Assembly (NCBI GenBank): GCA_017463105.1
Contig: JAFTPU010000008.1
Coordinates: forward strand, 82,766-146,765
From: Clostridia bacterium
GTDB lineage: Bacteria > Bacillota > Clostridia > Christensenellales > Borkfalkiaceae
Direction: 5' to 3'
Length of the DNA stretch: 64,000 nucleotides
The notes under the pieces were generated by a model. It had not been told where the DNA came from. It made no database searches and saw only the letters and a list, made by a program, of their open reading frames with translations. A program made the position numbers and the translations under genes. Positions 33,902 to 42,078 of the stretch are shown here, one piece after another; positions within the stretch are counted from its first letter, which is position 1, and each line of letters opens with the position of its first letter.

Positions 33902-33967
33902 TTTCTGAAATCAAACGCGCGCTTCCTTAGCTTATATACAGGGGGGCGAGCATATTTGAGGTACGCG

Positions 33968-34192
33968 ATGGCAAACGCAACTAAATCGAAGAACAAGAAA
34001 CCCAATTGGTTTCGTCGCGTAGGCGCCAAGTTCAAGGAAACCTTTTCCGAACTCAAAAGAGTAACGTGGCCTACGTTTACCACCGTTTTAAAGACGACGG
34101 GCGTCGTGCTCGTGATCGTCGCGGCTTTCCTTGCGGTCGTAACGGGCGTTGACGCTCTGTTCGGCTGGTTGCTTGGATTGCTGGCGGCGTAA
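33968..34192 (+). CDS. secE: Preprotein translocase subunit SecE
   Basis: 74 residues. Single-helix SecE typical of Firmicutes: amphipathic helix FKETFSELKRVTWPTF with the invariant W-P pair, then one transmembrane helix (VVLVIVAAFLAVVTG). It clamps SecY in the membrane. ATG 33968 follows GAGG. It is followed 19 bases later by nusG. Confidence 0.94.
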   Translation: MANATKSKNKKPNWFRRVGAKFKETFSELKRVTWPTFTTVLKTTGVVLVIVAAFLAVVTGVDALFGWLLGLLAA

Positions 34193-34211
34193 ATCGGAGG
34201 GAATAAGCATT

Positions 34212-34775
34212 ATGCCTATGAACGAAGAACCCAAATGGTACATCCTTCACACCTATTCGGGGTATGAAGCGATGGTCAAAGACAGCTTGGAAAAATTGAT
34301 CGAAAACAACAATCTGGGCGATTATATCGTGGATCTGAAGATCCCCATGGAACAGGTCATCGAGGAAAAGAACGGCAAGCGCAAGGTCGTGGAAAGAAAG
34401 CTGCTTCCCTGCTACGTTTTCATTAAGATGATCTATACCAACCAAATTTGGTATTACGTAACGAGTACGCGTGGCGTAACGGGTTTCTGCGGACCTCAGG
34501 GCAGACCCAAGCCCATGAATGCCGACGAGATCCGTAAGATGCGTTTAGAGGACGTATTGGTGGATCCCAATGCGTTCAAGCTCGGCGACACCGTTTCGGT
34601 GGAGGACGGTCCTTTGAAGGGCTTCCTCGGCAAGATCAAGGAACTCAACGCAAGCACGCAGAAAGCGAAGATATCGACGAGCATGTTCGGCAGAAACACG
34701 GACGTGGAGGTCGAATTCGTACAGATCAAAAAAGTGGACGCGGAACTTCCCGACGCTCCCGCCGAAGAGGAATAA
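34212..34775 (+). CDS. nusG: Transcription antitermination factor NusG
   Basis: 187 residues. The NGN domain opens EPKWYILHTYSGYEAMVKDS and includes KLLPCYVFIKM and RGVTGFCGPQGRP; the KOW domain is at about 130-187 (DTVSVEDGPLKGFLGKIKEL). It binds RNA polymerase and modulates pausing and termination. GGAGG precedes ATG 34212. Standard length and place. Confidence 0.95.
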   Translation: MPMNEEPKWYILHTYSGYEAMVKDSLEKLIENNNLGDYIVDLKIPMEQVIEEKNGKRKVVERKLLPCYVFIKMIYTNQIWYYVTSTRGVTGFCGPQGRPKPMNADEIRKMRLEDVLVDPNAFKLGDTVSVEDGPLKGFLGKIKELNASTQKAKISTSMFGRNTDVEVEFVQIKKVDAELPDAPAEEE

Positions 34776-34819
34776 GCTTCGGACAAGTCCTTTTATAAGG
34801 ACGATTCATTTCGTTAAAA

Positions 34820-34865
34820 AGTGGGAGAGACGTCAAATCTTTCAGGGCGTCTTGCTAAAACCACT
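34820..34865 (+). promoter_or_regulatory. Putative ribosomal-protein leader of rplK-rplA
   Basis: A two-stem structure: AGTGG (34820-34824) with CCACT (34861-34865), and AGACG (34828-34832) with CGTCT (34848-34852), separated by GAG and an asymmetric A-rich internal loop. The GTGGGAG and AAACCAC ends are a pattern I associate with leaders of L11/L1 operons, where L1 represses its own mRNA. Assignment is from memory of the motif. Confidence 0.5.
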
Positions 34866-34880
34866 AAGGAGAAAATATTT

Positions 34881-35306
34881 ATGGCTAAGAAAATCATGGC
34901 AGTCGTAAAATTGCAGCTTCCCGCAGGTAAAGCCACCCCGGCTCCTCCCGTAGGTTCTACGCTCGGTCCGTTCGGTATCAACCTTCCCGGCTTTACGAAG
35001 GAATTCAATGCAAAAACGGCAGACAAACCCGGTCTCATTATCCCCGTGGTCGTAACGATCTATCAGGATCGTTCCTTCACGTTCATTTTGAAGACGCCCC
35101 CCGCTCCCGTTCTGATCAAGAAAGCGCTTGGTTTGGATACGGCAAGCGCGAAACCCAACAGCGTTAAAGTCGGTAAGCTTACGAAAGCGCAGGTAGAAGA
35201 AATCGCAAAGACGAAGCTGCCCGACCTCAATTGCACCAGCTTGGAAAGCGCGATGAGCATGATCGCAGGTACCGCTCGCAGCATGGGCGTTACGGTCGAG
35301 GACTAA
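34881..35306 (+). CDS. rplK: 50S ribosomal protein L11
   Basis: 141 residues, standard. The N-terminal domain has [20 protein letters not shown], the flexible factor-binding part; the C-terminal domain binds the 1070 region of 23S rRNA ([14 protein letters not shown] at the end). Needed for the GTPase centre and the stringent response. Follows AAGGAG and the leader structure at 34820-34865. Confidence 0.96.
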   Translation: MAKKIMAVVKLQLPAGKATPAPPVGSTLGPFGINLPGFTKEFNAKTADKPGLIIPVVVTIYQDRSFTFILKTPPAPVLIKKALGLDTASAKPNSVKVGKLTKAQVEEIAKTKLPDLNCTSLESAMSMIAGTARSMGVTVED

Positions 35307-35323
35307 TAAGGAGGCGCTGAAAG

Positions 35324-36010
35324 ATGAAACACGGTAAGAAATATCAGGATAGCGTAAAAGCATTCGATTTGACGAAGCAGTATGAAGCGGCGGAGGCTGT
35401 TTCCGTTCTGCTCGAAACGGCAAAAGCAAACTTCGACGAAACGGTGGAAATGCACGTTCGTCTCGGCGTCGATCCCCGTCAGGCAGACCAGCAGGTTCGC
35501 GGCGTACTCGTTCTTCCCAACGGTACGGGTAAAACGAAGAGAGTGTTGGTTATCGCAAAGGGTGCGAAAGCGGACGCGGCGGCTGCGGCAGGCGCGGATT
35601 TCGTTGGCGCAGAAGAAATGATCGCGAAGATCCAAAACGAAAACTGGTTCGACTTCGACGTGATCATCACCACGCCCGACATGATGGGTATGGTCGGTCG
35701 TATCGGTCGTGTGCTCGGTCCCAAGGGCTTGATGCCTAACCCCAAGAGCGGTACGGTTACGATGGACGTTGAAAAGGCGATCAAGGAAGTGAAAGCAGGT
35801 AAGGTCGAATACAGACTCGACAAAACGGCTATCATTCACTGCCCGATCGGTAAAAAGAGCTTCGGCAAAGAGAAGCTTGTGGAGAACTTCACCGCGCTTA
35901 TGGACGCGATTGTGAAGGCGAAACCCGCGGCGGCGAAAGGTCAGTACGTGAAGAGCGTTGTGATCGCTTCGACGATGGGTCCCGGCGTAAAAGTTCTGCC
36001 TAAGCTTTAA
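35324..36010 (+). CDS. rplA: 50S ribosomal protein L1
   Basis: 228 residues. Recognised by the start [20 protein letters not shown], the central [15 protein letters not shown] and the end [16 protein letters not shown]. It forms the L1 stalk and usually represses its own operon by binding its leader mRNA. Preceded by AGGAGG 17 bases after rplK. Confidence 0.96.
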   Translation: MKHGKKYQDSVKAFDLTKQYEAAEAVSVLLETAKANFDETVEMHVRLGVDPRQADQQVRGVLVLPNGTGKTKRVLVIAKGAKADAAAAAGADFVGAEEMIAKIQNENWFDFDVIITTPDMMGMVGRIGRVLGPKGLMPNPKSGTVTMDVEKAIKEVKAGKVEYRLDKTAIIHCPIGKKSFGKEKLVENFTALMDAIVKAKPAAAKGQYVKSVVIASTMGPGVKVLPKL

Positions 36011-36165
36011 TTTAAAACGCGTATATGCGTCGCGATACGTCGTTGCGCTACGTTTTCCTCGCTCGTTTACGTCAAGTAAACGTCCCCTCGGAAAGCCTCG
36101 CGCGCCTTGTCTTGCTCGCATCTCCGCATTTTAGATAGGCATACGCTTAAAAAATTAAAAATTTT
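36011..36165. repeat. Non-coding stretch, possible dispersed intergenic repeat
   Basis: Between rplA and the rplJ promoter. It contains the small hairpin CGTTTAC-GTCAA-GTAAACG (near 36066-36084) and C/T-rich text of the kind CTACG-TTTTCCTCGCTCG that looks like a mobile filler sequence. No ORF on either strand is convincing. I could not find a second copy in the window. Confidence 0.3.
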
Positions 36166-36216
36166 CGTCAAAGGCAGTGAAAAAGAGTTGACTGCCTTTG
36201 ACGGAGATGATATAAT
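36166..36216 (+). promoter_or_regulatory. rplJ-rplL promoter overlapped by a long inverted repeat
   Basis: TTGACT (36188-36193), 17 bases, TATAAT (36211-36216). The 13-base arms CGTCAAAGGCAGT (36166-36178) and ACTGCCTTTGACG (36191-36203) are perfectly complementary; the right arm covers the end of the -35 and half the spacer. The left side is preceded by TTTTT. It could terminate leftward transcription or act as an operator. Confidence 0.7.
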
Positions 36217-36236
36217 AGCATAGTAAAAAATAAATC

Positions 36237-36318
36237 GCCGTAGAAAACGAGTAGCGAAAGCTGTGAAGGGAAACCGCTCGTCGAGGTTTGAGGAAATAAG
36301 TTTGTAAAAACGCAGAGT
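36237..36318 (+). ncRNA. L10 leader RNA
   Basis: The rplJ leader shows the L10/L12-binding pattern: GAGTAGCGAAAGCTGTGAAG, then GGAAACCGCTCGTCGAGG, with kink-turn-like bulges. L10(L12)4 binds such leaders and represses rplJ-rplL. A factor-independent attenuator follows at 36319-36349. Confidence 0.8.
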
Positions 36319-36349
36319 CCTTATGCCGCACGGCGTAAGGGATTTTTTT
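36319..36349 (+). terminator. Attenuator in the rplJ leader
   Basis: CCTTATGCCG (36319-36328) with CGGCGTAAGG (36331-36340, one G-U pair), then GA and seven T, located before the rplJ ribosome site. Premature termination here would couple L10 binding to rplJ-rplL expression. Confidence 0.8.
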
Positions 36350-36383
36350 ATCGACAGGCGGAAACGCTTAAAGGAGGTAAATT

Positions 36384-36887
36384 ATGTCGGCAAATGTAGA
36401 AGCTAAAAAGCAAATCGTAGAAGAAATCAAAGCGAAAATTCAGGCGAGCAAATCCATCGTTTTGGCAGATTACAACAAACTCACCGTTTTGGAAGTTACC
36501 GACCTTAGAAGAAAATTCAAGGAAGTAAACTGCGAATACAAGGTATACAAAAACACGCTCGTAAGAAAAGCGTTCAACGAACTCGGGATCACCGATTTCG
36601 ACGCGGATCTGAACGGAACGACGGCGACGGTATTCTGCGCGGACGAAACGAGCGGCGCGGCGGTTTTCGCAAAGGAAACGAAAGCAAATCCCGCACTCGT
36701 GGAAAAGATCGTGCCTAAGTGCGCGTACGTGGAGAACAAGTATCTTGACAAGGACGGCGTGAAAGCGCTTTCCGCAATTCCTTCCAAGGAAGTGCTCATT
36801 GCGAAGATGCTCGGTTGCTTCCAGTCTTCGCTTTCCAAATTTGTTTACGTTTTGGACAGCATTGCAAAAGCAAAAGAAAGCAACTGA
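36384..36887 (+). CDS. rplJ: 50S ribosomal protein L10
   Basis: 167 residues. N-terminal rRNA-binding domain with KSIVLADYNKLTVLEVTDLR and YKVYKNTLVRKAFNELG; the C-terminal helix that carries L7/L12 dimers ends the protein. AAGGAGG precedes the start. The gene follows its autoregulatory leader and is 62 bases ahead of rplL. Confidence 0.96.
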   Translation: MSANVEAKKQIVEEIKAKIQASKSIVLADYNKLTVLEVTDLRRKFKEVNCEYKVYKNTLVRKAFNELGITDFDADLNGTTATVFCADETSGAAVFAKETKANPALVEKIVPKCAYVENKYLDKDGVKALSAIPSKEVLIAKMLGCFQSSLSKFVYVLDSIAKAKESN

Positions 36888-36949
36888 TTTTTAAAGTAAA
36901 CGAAAAAAATTCAAATTAAAAAATCATAAAAAATCGGAGGATAATTAAA

Positions 36950-37321
36950 ATGGACGTACAGAAACTCATTGAAGAAGTAAAAGCTATGACCGTTCTCGAA
37001 TTGAACGAACTTGTAAAAGCACTTGAAGCAGAATTCGGCGTAAGCGCAGCGGCTCCCGTAGCGGCAGGCGCGGCGGCTGGTGCGGCGGAAGCGGCTCCCG
37101 CAGCGGAAGAAAAGACGGAATTCGACGTTGTTCTTAAGGACATCGGCGCGAATAAGATCGCGATCATCAAAGTTGTTCGCGAGGCTACCGGTCTCGGTCT
37201 TGCAGACGCGAAGAAAGCGGTTGAAGCTATGGGCGTGCTGAAAGAAGCTATGCCTAAGGCAGACGCTGAAGCGTTCGTTGCGAAACTTAAAGAAAACGGC
37301 GCTACCGCTGAACTTAAATAA
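36950..37321 (+). CDS. rplL: 50S ribosomal protein L7/L12
   Basis: 123 residues. N-terminal dimerisation helices ([20 protein letters not shown]), an Ala/Gly/Pro hinge near 37-58, and the C-terminal factor-binding domain with [20 protein letters not shown]. It forms the ribosomal stalk that recruits translation GTPases. Its own ribosome site (GGAGG) and the intergenic gap allow higher translation than L10. Confidence 0.97.
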   Translation: MDVQKLIEEVKAMTVLELNELVKALEAEFGVSAAAPVAAGAAAGAAEAAPAAEEKTEFDVVLKDIGANKIAIIKVVREATGLGLADAKKAVEAMGVLKEAMPKADAEAFVAKLKENGATAELK

Positions 37322-37339
37322 GTTTTACGACAAGAAAAG

Positions 37340-37366
37340 ATCCCGTTCTTGGAACGGGATTTTTTA
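37340..37366 (+). terminator. Rho-independent terminator of rplJ-rplL
   Basis: ATCCCGTTC (37340-37348), TTG loop, GAACGGGAT (37352-37360), then a T-run. Confidence 0.9.
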
Positions 37367-37429
37367 TTTTGTGGGGAAAAGCGGAAGATTTTTTCGAAAA
37401 AAATCCGTTTTACGGGGCTCGGTTGTCGA

Positions 37430-37454
37430 CACAATTCAGGATAATTTGCTTATA
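37430..37454. repeat. 25-bp direct repeat, left (target duplication)
   Basis: Identical to 38562-38586; begins CACAATTCAGG and ends GCTTATA. It abuts the left end of the IS and is best read as a target-site duplication. Confidence 0.8.
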
Positions 37455-38561
37455 TGTAGGTTTGTCAAACATATGAGACAAGATTTTAGAAAAAAATTTT
37501 AATTATGTAAAAGACCGTTGTGTAAGTAATCCAAGATATATTGTTTTGGCGATTTCCAGTGCAAAGGACGCATAGGGAAAGAATTGTACCAACGAAGATG
37601 AACGGAAAGCTGTTTTTTGAAATCTTCAAAGGAATAAAATTTATGAGTAGCATAAAAATATTCGTTATCCTTTCTGTGAGATCTTTCTACTTTACCATTA
37701 TGTCTTGGAGTAAAAGGGCGAATAAGTTTATGTCTGATCCCCAACTCTTTGAGGTGCGCCTCAAAGAGTGAAACTTTTCCCTTTTTGCGCTCGTCAAAGG
37801 ATTTAATAAACTCTAATCCGTTATCCGTTTGAATACACTCTATCTTGAAAGGGAAAGCCTTAATCATAGCATTGACAAACTGAACGGAAGAATAGGTGCT
37901 CTGTTCCTTAAAAGCCATAACGAAACGAAAACGAGAGTATTCGTCAATAGCCGTATATTGGTAATAGCGTTCCTGCAAGCCGTCTGCATCGGGAACAATA
38001 CAGGATTTGGGAACAATTTTCACGTCAACCTGAACTCTTTGACCGGGATAAAGCATAGGCTCGTAGGGTTTTGGAATATATTTAGGATTCGGTGGTTTAA
38101 CGGGTTGCAGGGATAGTTTTCTCAAAATGCGCCAAAGCGCAGGAATAGAACGTTTGTAGCCACGCTGCATAAGTTTAGTCCAAAAGAAAACCAAACCGTC
38201 GTTAGGATTACGTCTACGCATATCGGAGATAAGTTTAAGCTCTTCGGGTGTATGTTGATTGGGGTGGCTGTGTGGACGCCGAGAGTATTCTGCAAGGGAT
38301 TGAGTAGTACCATTATACCGTTTACGCCAACGGTAGATGGTGGCTCGAGAGACACCAAAACGGCGAATGGTAGCAAAAATAGAATTTCTAAAAGAATAGA
38401 GTACAACTGATTGACGAAAGTTAGCTTTTTGTGATACAATGTTCATAGTAGCGAATAAATTTTCCTTTGTTAGTTTTTTGTGCTGATTAAACTTTAACAT
38501 AAAGAAAATTTTTTCGCTACCTTTTTTATGCCTTTTGTCTCATATCTATTGTAATCCTACA
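37455..38561 (-). mobile_element. IS481-like insertion sequence, 1107 bp
   Basis: Ends are imperfect inverted repeats of 27 bp with 21 matches by eye: both start TGTAGG and share ATATGAGACAA at positions 17-27. TGT termini and this size fit IS481. One transposase gene fills it. It is bracketed by a perfect 25-bp direct repeat, longer than the 4-15 bp usual in IS481 but like the 24-29 bp duplications of the related IS1202 group. It sits between the rplL terminator and the promoter of the polysaccharide operon. Both ends and the ORF are intact, so it may be recent and active. Confidence 0.85.
37499..38500 (-). CDS. DDE transposase (IS481/IS1202-like)
   Basis: 333 residues. N-terminal helix-turn-helix (IRRFGVSRATIYRWRKRY) with a linker, then the rve integrase core: first Asp in GQRVQVDVK, second in IQTDNGLEF, and glutamate in HNGKVERSHRKD, a full DDE triad. 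A C-terminal tail MRPLHWKSPKQYILDYL is typical of this group. The first ATG (38500) is used; ATG 38446 (NIVSQKANFRQS), with AAAGGA upstream, is a plausible alternative. Catalyses cut-and-paste or copy-out transposition of this element. Confidence 0.88.
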   Translation of the reverse strand: MLKFNQHKKLTKENLFATMNIVSQKANFRQSVVLYSFRNSIFATIRRFGVSRATIYRWRKRYNGTTQSLAEYSRRPHSHPNQHTPEELKLISDMRRRNPNDGLVFFWTKLMQRGYKRSIPALWRILRKLSLQPVKPPNPKYIPKPYEPMLYPGQRVQVDVKIVPKSCIVPDADGLQERYYQYTAIDEYSRFRFVMAFKEQSTYSSVQFVNAMIKAFPFKIECIQTDNGLEFIKSFDERKKGKVSLFEAHLKELGIRHKLIRPFTPRHNGKVERSHRKDNEYFYATHKFYSFEDFKKQLSVHLRWYNSFPMRPLHWKSPKQYILDYLHNGLLHN

Positions 38562-38586
38562 CACAATTCAGGATAATTTGCTTATA
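38562..38586. repeat. 25-bp direct repeat, right (target duplication)
   Basis: Right-hand copy of 37430-37454. It ends four bases before the -35 of the polysaccharide operon promoter, so the insertion has separated that promoter from its original upstream sequence. Confidence 0.8.
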
Positions 38587-38590
38587 CCTC

Positions 38591-38619
38591 TTGACAAACC
38601 GATACGAAAGTGATAAAAT
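38591..38619 (+). promoter_or_regulatory. Sigma-A promoter of the polysaccharide operon
   Basis: TTGACA (38591-38596), 17 bases, TAAAAT (38614-38619). Confidence 0.75.
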
Positions 38620-38625
38620 GTATAA

Positions 38626-38864
38626 AAGGACTCGTTGCAAAAATATATTAAGAGGAAATAAGCGGTCCGAAGGAATGGGGTGAACGTAGACCCGTTGTTC
38701 CGCGGTGAGTAAAATCACAGTATCCGTTGTTTAATATTTTGACGTACGTACAGGCGCGCGTATCGCCTTTCGTACGCGGTGCGCCGCCGGCGTAAGCTGA
38801 CGACGGGCGAGCTCGTTTGCCGTAAAGCAGACAAAATATTATTGGGAAGAAGTGAAAACGAAAG
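38626..38864 (+). ncRNA. Structured 5' leader of the polysaccharide operon
   Basis: About 240 untranslated bases between promoter and first gene. Two clear hairpins: GGAA-TG-GGGT with ACCC-GTTG-TTCC (about 38672-38702), and CGTACG-TAC-AGGCG with CGCCT-TT-CGTACG (about 38743-38776). G/C-rich blocks follow up to about 38815. There is no attenuator with a T-run and no match to a riboswitch I know. A regulatory or antitermination role is inferred from length and structure. Confidence 0.4.
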
Positions 38865-39623
38865 ATGAACGACGCAAAAAAAGAACAAAAACAGCAAGCG
38901 AAGCGCGATAAGAAAGAACGCAAAAGACGGCGGAAGTGTATCTTATCGGACGTGGAATTTAACTGTAATATAAAATATCCCGACGAATATTACGAAAATT
39001 TTATACGTAATTTTCAACCGAACAAGAAAAAGAGAGTGTTTTACCGTTTTTGCAAGCGTTCGTTCGATATGATCGTATCGCTTATCGCTTTGGCTGTACT
39101 TTCTCCGATCATGCTGATCATTGCGATCGCAATCAAGATTGATTCGAGGGGACCTATTTTTTTCAAGCAAAAGCGTATGGGGCGGCACGGCAAACCTTTT
39201 AATTGCTACAAATTCCGTTCGATGAAGATCGAGACGCCGCACGATATGGCGACTTCGGTGTTGCAAAATCCGGAACAGTATTATACGCGGGTAGGGAAAT
39301 TTTTAAGGCGATTCAGTTTAGACGAGTTGCCGCAGCTTTGGTGCTGTTTTTGGGGAACGATGTCGATCATCGGGCCGCGTCCGTTGGTGATGACGGAGGA
39401 AAACTGCAACGGAATGCGTTTGCGGCTTGGCGTTTATCAGATGCGACCGGGGCTCTCGGGATACGCGCAGGTAAGCGGCAGAGACGACGTATACTATAAA
39501 AATAAAGCGATCATGGACGCGGAATACGTGCGAAACGCTTCGTTGGGATTGGATATCAAACTGATATTCAGAACGGTGGCGGTCGTGGTGAATCGCGAAG
39601 GAAATGCGGCGGAGGAGAGCTGA
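38865..39623 (+). CDS. Undecaprenyl-phosphate sugar phosphotransferase (initiating PGT)
   Basis: 252 residues. Monotopic phosphoglycosyltransferase of the bacterial sugar transferase family that starts repeat-unit synthesis by moving a sugar-1-phosphate to undecaprenyl phosphate. After a very basic N-terminus (KKEQKQQAKRDKKERKRRRK) comes the re-entrant hydrophobic helix (SLIALAVLSPIMLIIAIAIK), then GPIFFKQKRMGRHGKPF, the catalytic pair in SLDELPQLW and the closing MRPGLSGYAQVSGR. It has the short PglC-like core without the five-helix WbaP domain. First gene of the locus, behind a long leader. Confidence 0.9.
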   Translation: MNDAKKEQKQQAKRDKKERKRRRKCILSDVEFNCNIKYPDEYYENFIRNFQPNKKKRVFYRFCKRSFDMIVSLIALAVLSPIMLIIAIAIKIDSRGPIFFKQKRMGRHGKPFNCYKFRSMKIETPHDMATSVLQNPEQYYTRVGKFLRRFSLDELPQLWCCFWGTMSIIGPRPLVMTEENCNGMRLRLGVYQMRPGLSGYAQVSGRDDVYYKNKAIMDAEYVRNASLGLDIKLIFRTVAVVVNREGNAAEES

Positions 39624-39743
39624 TTTCGTCGCACTTTTCCCTTTTCGGGGAAAAATCGGATGTTTGAAAACATATAAACCCGAAGCTGTGAGGCGGCGAC
39701 GGGGCGTTGGACCAAAAAATAAAACGGATTGAACGGATTGGAC

Positions 39744-41246
39744 ATGTCTTTAACGAGAGAGGGAAAAATTTATAAGCTACCGCTGTTGCCTTTTGCCGAA
39801 AAGCTGAGCGCTTTTCTCGGTTCGGCGGGATTTATCGTTGTCGTTGCGGCGATCGTTTTAGTGGCGAATATTTTCGCCTTGGAGCTGATTGCGTACGGAT
39901 TTTTTACGCTTGTAGCCGTATTCGTGAGCGTATTCGGGAAGGATTACCTTTCCTATACGCCCATGCTGTTAGGGTGCTACATAACGCCGAATTTCAAAAA
40001 CAATCCGGGTCGCTACGGGGATTCGATTTTTTCTTTTACCAACGGCGGCGGAGCGATCCTTATTATGGCGGCGGTCATCGTTGCTGCGCTTATTTACCGT
40101 TTGATCGCCGATAGAGAGCTTGGCTCGAAAATGTTCAAAACCAAGCGTAAGTTGCTTTGGGGCATGTTGGCGCTCGGCACGGCGTACGTGCTTTCGGGCG
40201 TAGGCGTGAAAGGGTATACCACGGTCGCGGTAAAGAATATCCGTTTCGGGTTGATACAGTTTGCGGCGATCTTTGTGCCGTATTTCCTTTTGAGCGGCGG
40301 CGTGAAGTGGAAAGACGTCGACAAGCGTTACTGTGCGCACGTGGGGCTCGTTATGGGTTTGACGGTCGGGCTGGAGCTGGTCGGCGTTTATATCATGAAC
40401 GGCGTATTTATAGACGGCGTATTGCACCGAGAGAATATTTTCGCGGGTTGGGGGATCAACAACAATATGGGCGTGCTGATCTCGATGGCGATCCCGTTTG
40501 CGTTCTATTTCGTCCATAAAAACGATCGCCCGATCCTATATAACGTTTTGGCGGTAATGCTTTGCGTGTTTTCGTTACTGACCTGTTCGAGGACGTGTAT
40601 TCTTGCTTCGGCGGCGGTCTACGTCGGGTGTTTGATTTTTATTCTTTCGAAGTCGCCTTGCAAGCGGGTGAAGAAGATCACGATCGTGAACATTTTCGTG
40701 TTGATCGCAACGCTTGGAGTAATGAGCGTTTTGACGTATAAGGCGTTTTGGTCGGCGTTTTCGGCGGGATTAAAGTCAGACGCGAGATTACGCCTTTATA
40801 AATTAGGTTTACAGATCTTTTGGCATGATCCGATTTTCGGATCGTCGTTCTATACGCTCAACGATTTGGCGCATGGCGAGAATGCGAGCTGGATATGGTC
40901 GCAGATGGGCGGATTCAACGATATTATTCCCGGGCGTTGGCACAATACGATCGTTCAGATCGCGGCGGCGTGCGGGCTCGTGGGGCTTGCGGCGTATCTT
41001 TTGCACCGCGTGCAGACAGTCTTGCTGATCTTCAAAAAGCCGACGGCGGAGAAGGTCTTTATCGGGCTTTCGATCATGGTATTGCTCGTGATGAGTCTTT
41101 TGGATTGCCATTTCTTCAACATCGGACCGACGCTGTTTTATTCGGCGGCATTGGCGTTTATAGAGAGTTCCAGTTGCGGGGAGGAGATGGCATTAGATAA
41201 AAAATTATCTAAAAGTTCAAAATTAAGAGGTAAAAATGAAAAATAA
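39744..41246 (+). CDS. O-antigen ligase/polymerase-like membrane protein (Wzy type)
   Basis: 500 residues, about a dozen hydrophobic helices with a large outer loop near 360-405 (WHDPIFGSSFYTLNDLAHGE, then PGRWHNTIVQIAA), the layout of Wzy polymerases and WaaL ligases. GINNNMGVLISMAIPFAFYF and TCSRTCILASAAVY are family-like. ATG 39744 is preferred; the frame opens at TTG 39729. The last 20 or so codons switch to A+T-rich composition. The locus holds a second such protein at 44216. Confidence 0.8.
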   Translation: MSLTREGKIYKLPLLPFAEKLSAFLGSAGFIVVVAAIVLVANIFALELIAYGFFTLVAVFVSVFGKDYLSYTPMLLGCYITPNFKNNPGRYGDSIFSFTNGGGAILIMAAVIVAALIYRLIADRELGSKMFKTKRKLLWGMLALGTAYVLSGVGVKGYTTVAVKNIRFGLIQFAAIFVPYFLLSGGVKWKDVDKRYCAHVGLVMGLTVGLELVGVYIMNGVFIDGVLHRENIFAGWGINNNMGVLISMAIPFAFYFVHKNDRPILYNVLAVMLCVFSLLTCSRTCILASAAVYVGCLIFILSKSPCKRVKKITIVNIFVLIATLGVMSVLTYKAFWSAFSAGLKSDARLRLYKLGLQIFWHDPIFGSSFYTLNDLAHGENASWIWSQMGGFNDIIPGRWHNTIVQIAAACGLVGLAAYLLHRVQTVLLIFKKPTAEKVFIGLSIMVLLVMSLLDCHFFNIGPTLFYSAALAFIESSSCGEEMALDKKLSKSSKLRGKNEK

Positions 41247-42078
41247 TGTGCAATTTTCCGTATTGATGAGCGTTTATAAGAAAGAGGAGGTAAAATATTT
41301 CATTGAAGCGTTGGATAGTGTGATAAATCAAACGGTTTCGCCCAGTCAGATTGTTTTAGTCCGAGATGGATTGGTACCGCAGGAGCTGCAAACAACCATT
41401 GATAAATATTTGGAAAAATATTCGGGACTTTTTACTTACGTGCCACTTGAAGAAAACGGGGGATTGGGAAAGGCTTTACGGTTAGGATTAACATATTGCA
41501 AGTATGATTTTGTAGCCAGAATGGATACAGATGATATTTGTGTTTCCGATCGTTTTGAGCAGCAACTTTCATTTTTACGTGATAATCCTGACGTGGATAT
41601 CGTAGGAGGGGATATTTCCGAATTTAGTCTTTCGCCTGATCAAGTGGTAGATTTTCGTTTGGTTCCCAAAACACATGAAGAGATTGTAGCATGTTTAAAA
41701 AAGCGTTGCCCATTTAATCACATGACCGTGATGTTTAAAAAAGAGGCGATTGAAAGAGCAAATTCTTATGAAGATTTTTATTTGTTTGAAGATTGGTATT
41801 TATGGATAAGAATGTATTTACATAATGCTAAATTTGCAAATTTAAATAAGGTTCTTGTAAATGTGCGGATAGGCGATATGGCTAATCGTCGTGGTGGCAT
41901 AAAATATTATAAAAGTTATGCGGCTTTGTTAAAATATATGAGAAAAAATAAAATGATAGGTGGTATAGCTGCATTAAAAATGAAAATTATTAGATTTACA
42001 GGCTATGTATTGTTACCCGCAAAATTGAGAAAAGCAGCATATAAGAAATTTTTGAGGAAAAGCAAGAATGTTCAATAA
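41236..42078 (+). CDS. Glycosyltransferase family 2
   Basis: 280 residues. GT-A fold: FSVLMSVYKKEEVKYFIEAL at the start, VLVRDGL, then ENGGLGKALRLGLTYCKYDF and the metal-binding RMDTDD. Adds one sugar to the lipid-linked repeat unit in the cytosol; sugar and linkage are not readable. Starts 11 bases inside the end of the polymerase gene and begins the A+T-rich cassette. Confidence 0.87.
   Translation: MKNNVQFSVLMSVYKKEEVKYFIEALDSVINQTVSPSQIVLVRDGLVPQELQTTIDKYLEKYSGLFTYVPLEENGGLGKALRLGLTYCKYDFVARMDTDDICVSDRFEQQLSFLRDNPDVDIVGGDISEFSLSPDQVVDFRLVPKTHEEIVACLKKRCPFNHMTVMFKKEAIERANSYEDFYLFEDWYLWIRMYLHNAKFANLNKVLVNVRIGDMANRRGGIKYYKSYAALLKYMRKNKMIGGIAALKMKIIRFTGYVLLPAKLRKAAYKKFLRKSKNVQ

Noticed and set aside
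37430-37454. Xer/dif recombination site as the IS target
   Set aside because: Some IS1202-type elements use dif, but the 25-mer matches dif half-sites only weakly on either strand (about 8 of 11 for one half, poor for the other), and the place next to rplL is not suggestive.
37743-37767. Near-perfect palindrome CTCTTTGAGG / CCTCAAAGAG inside the transposase gene
   Set aside because: It encodes a sensible part of the transposase (SLFEAHLKEL) in frame; probably chance, and no role is supported.
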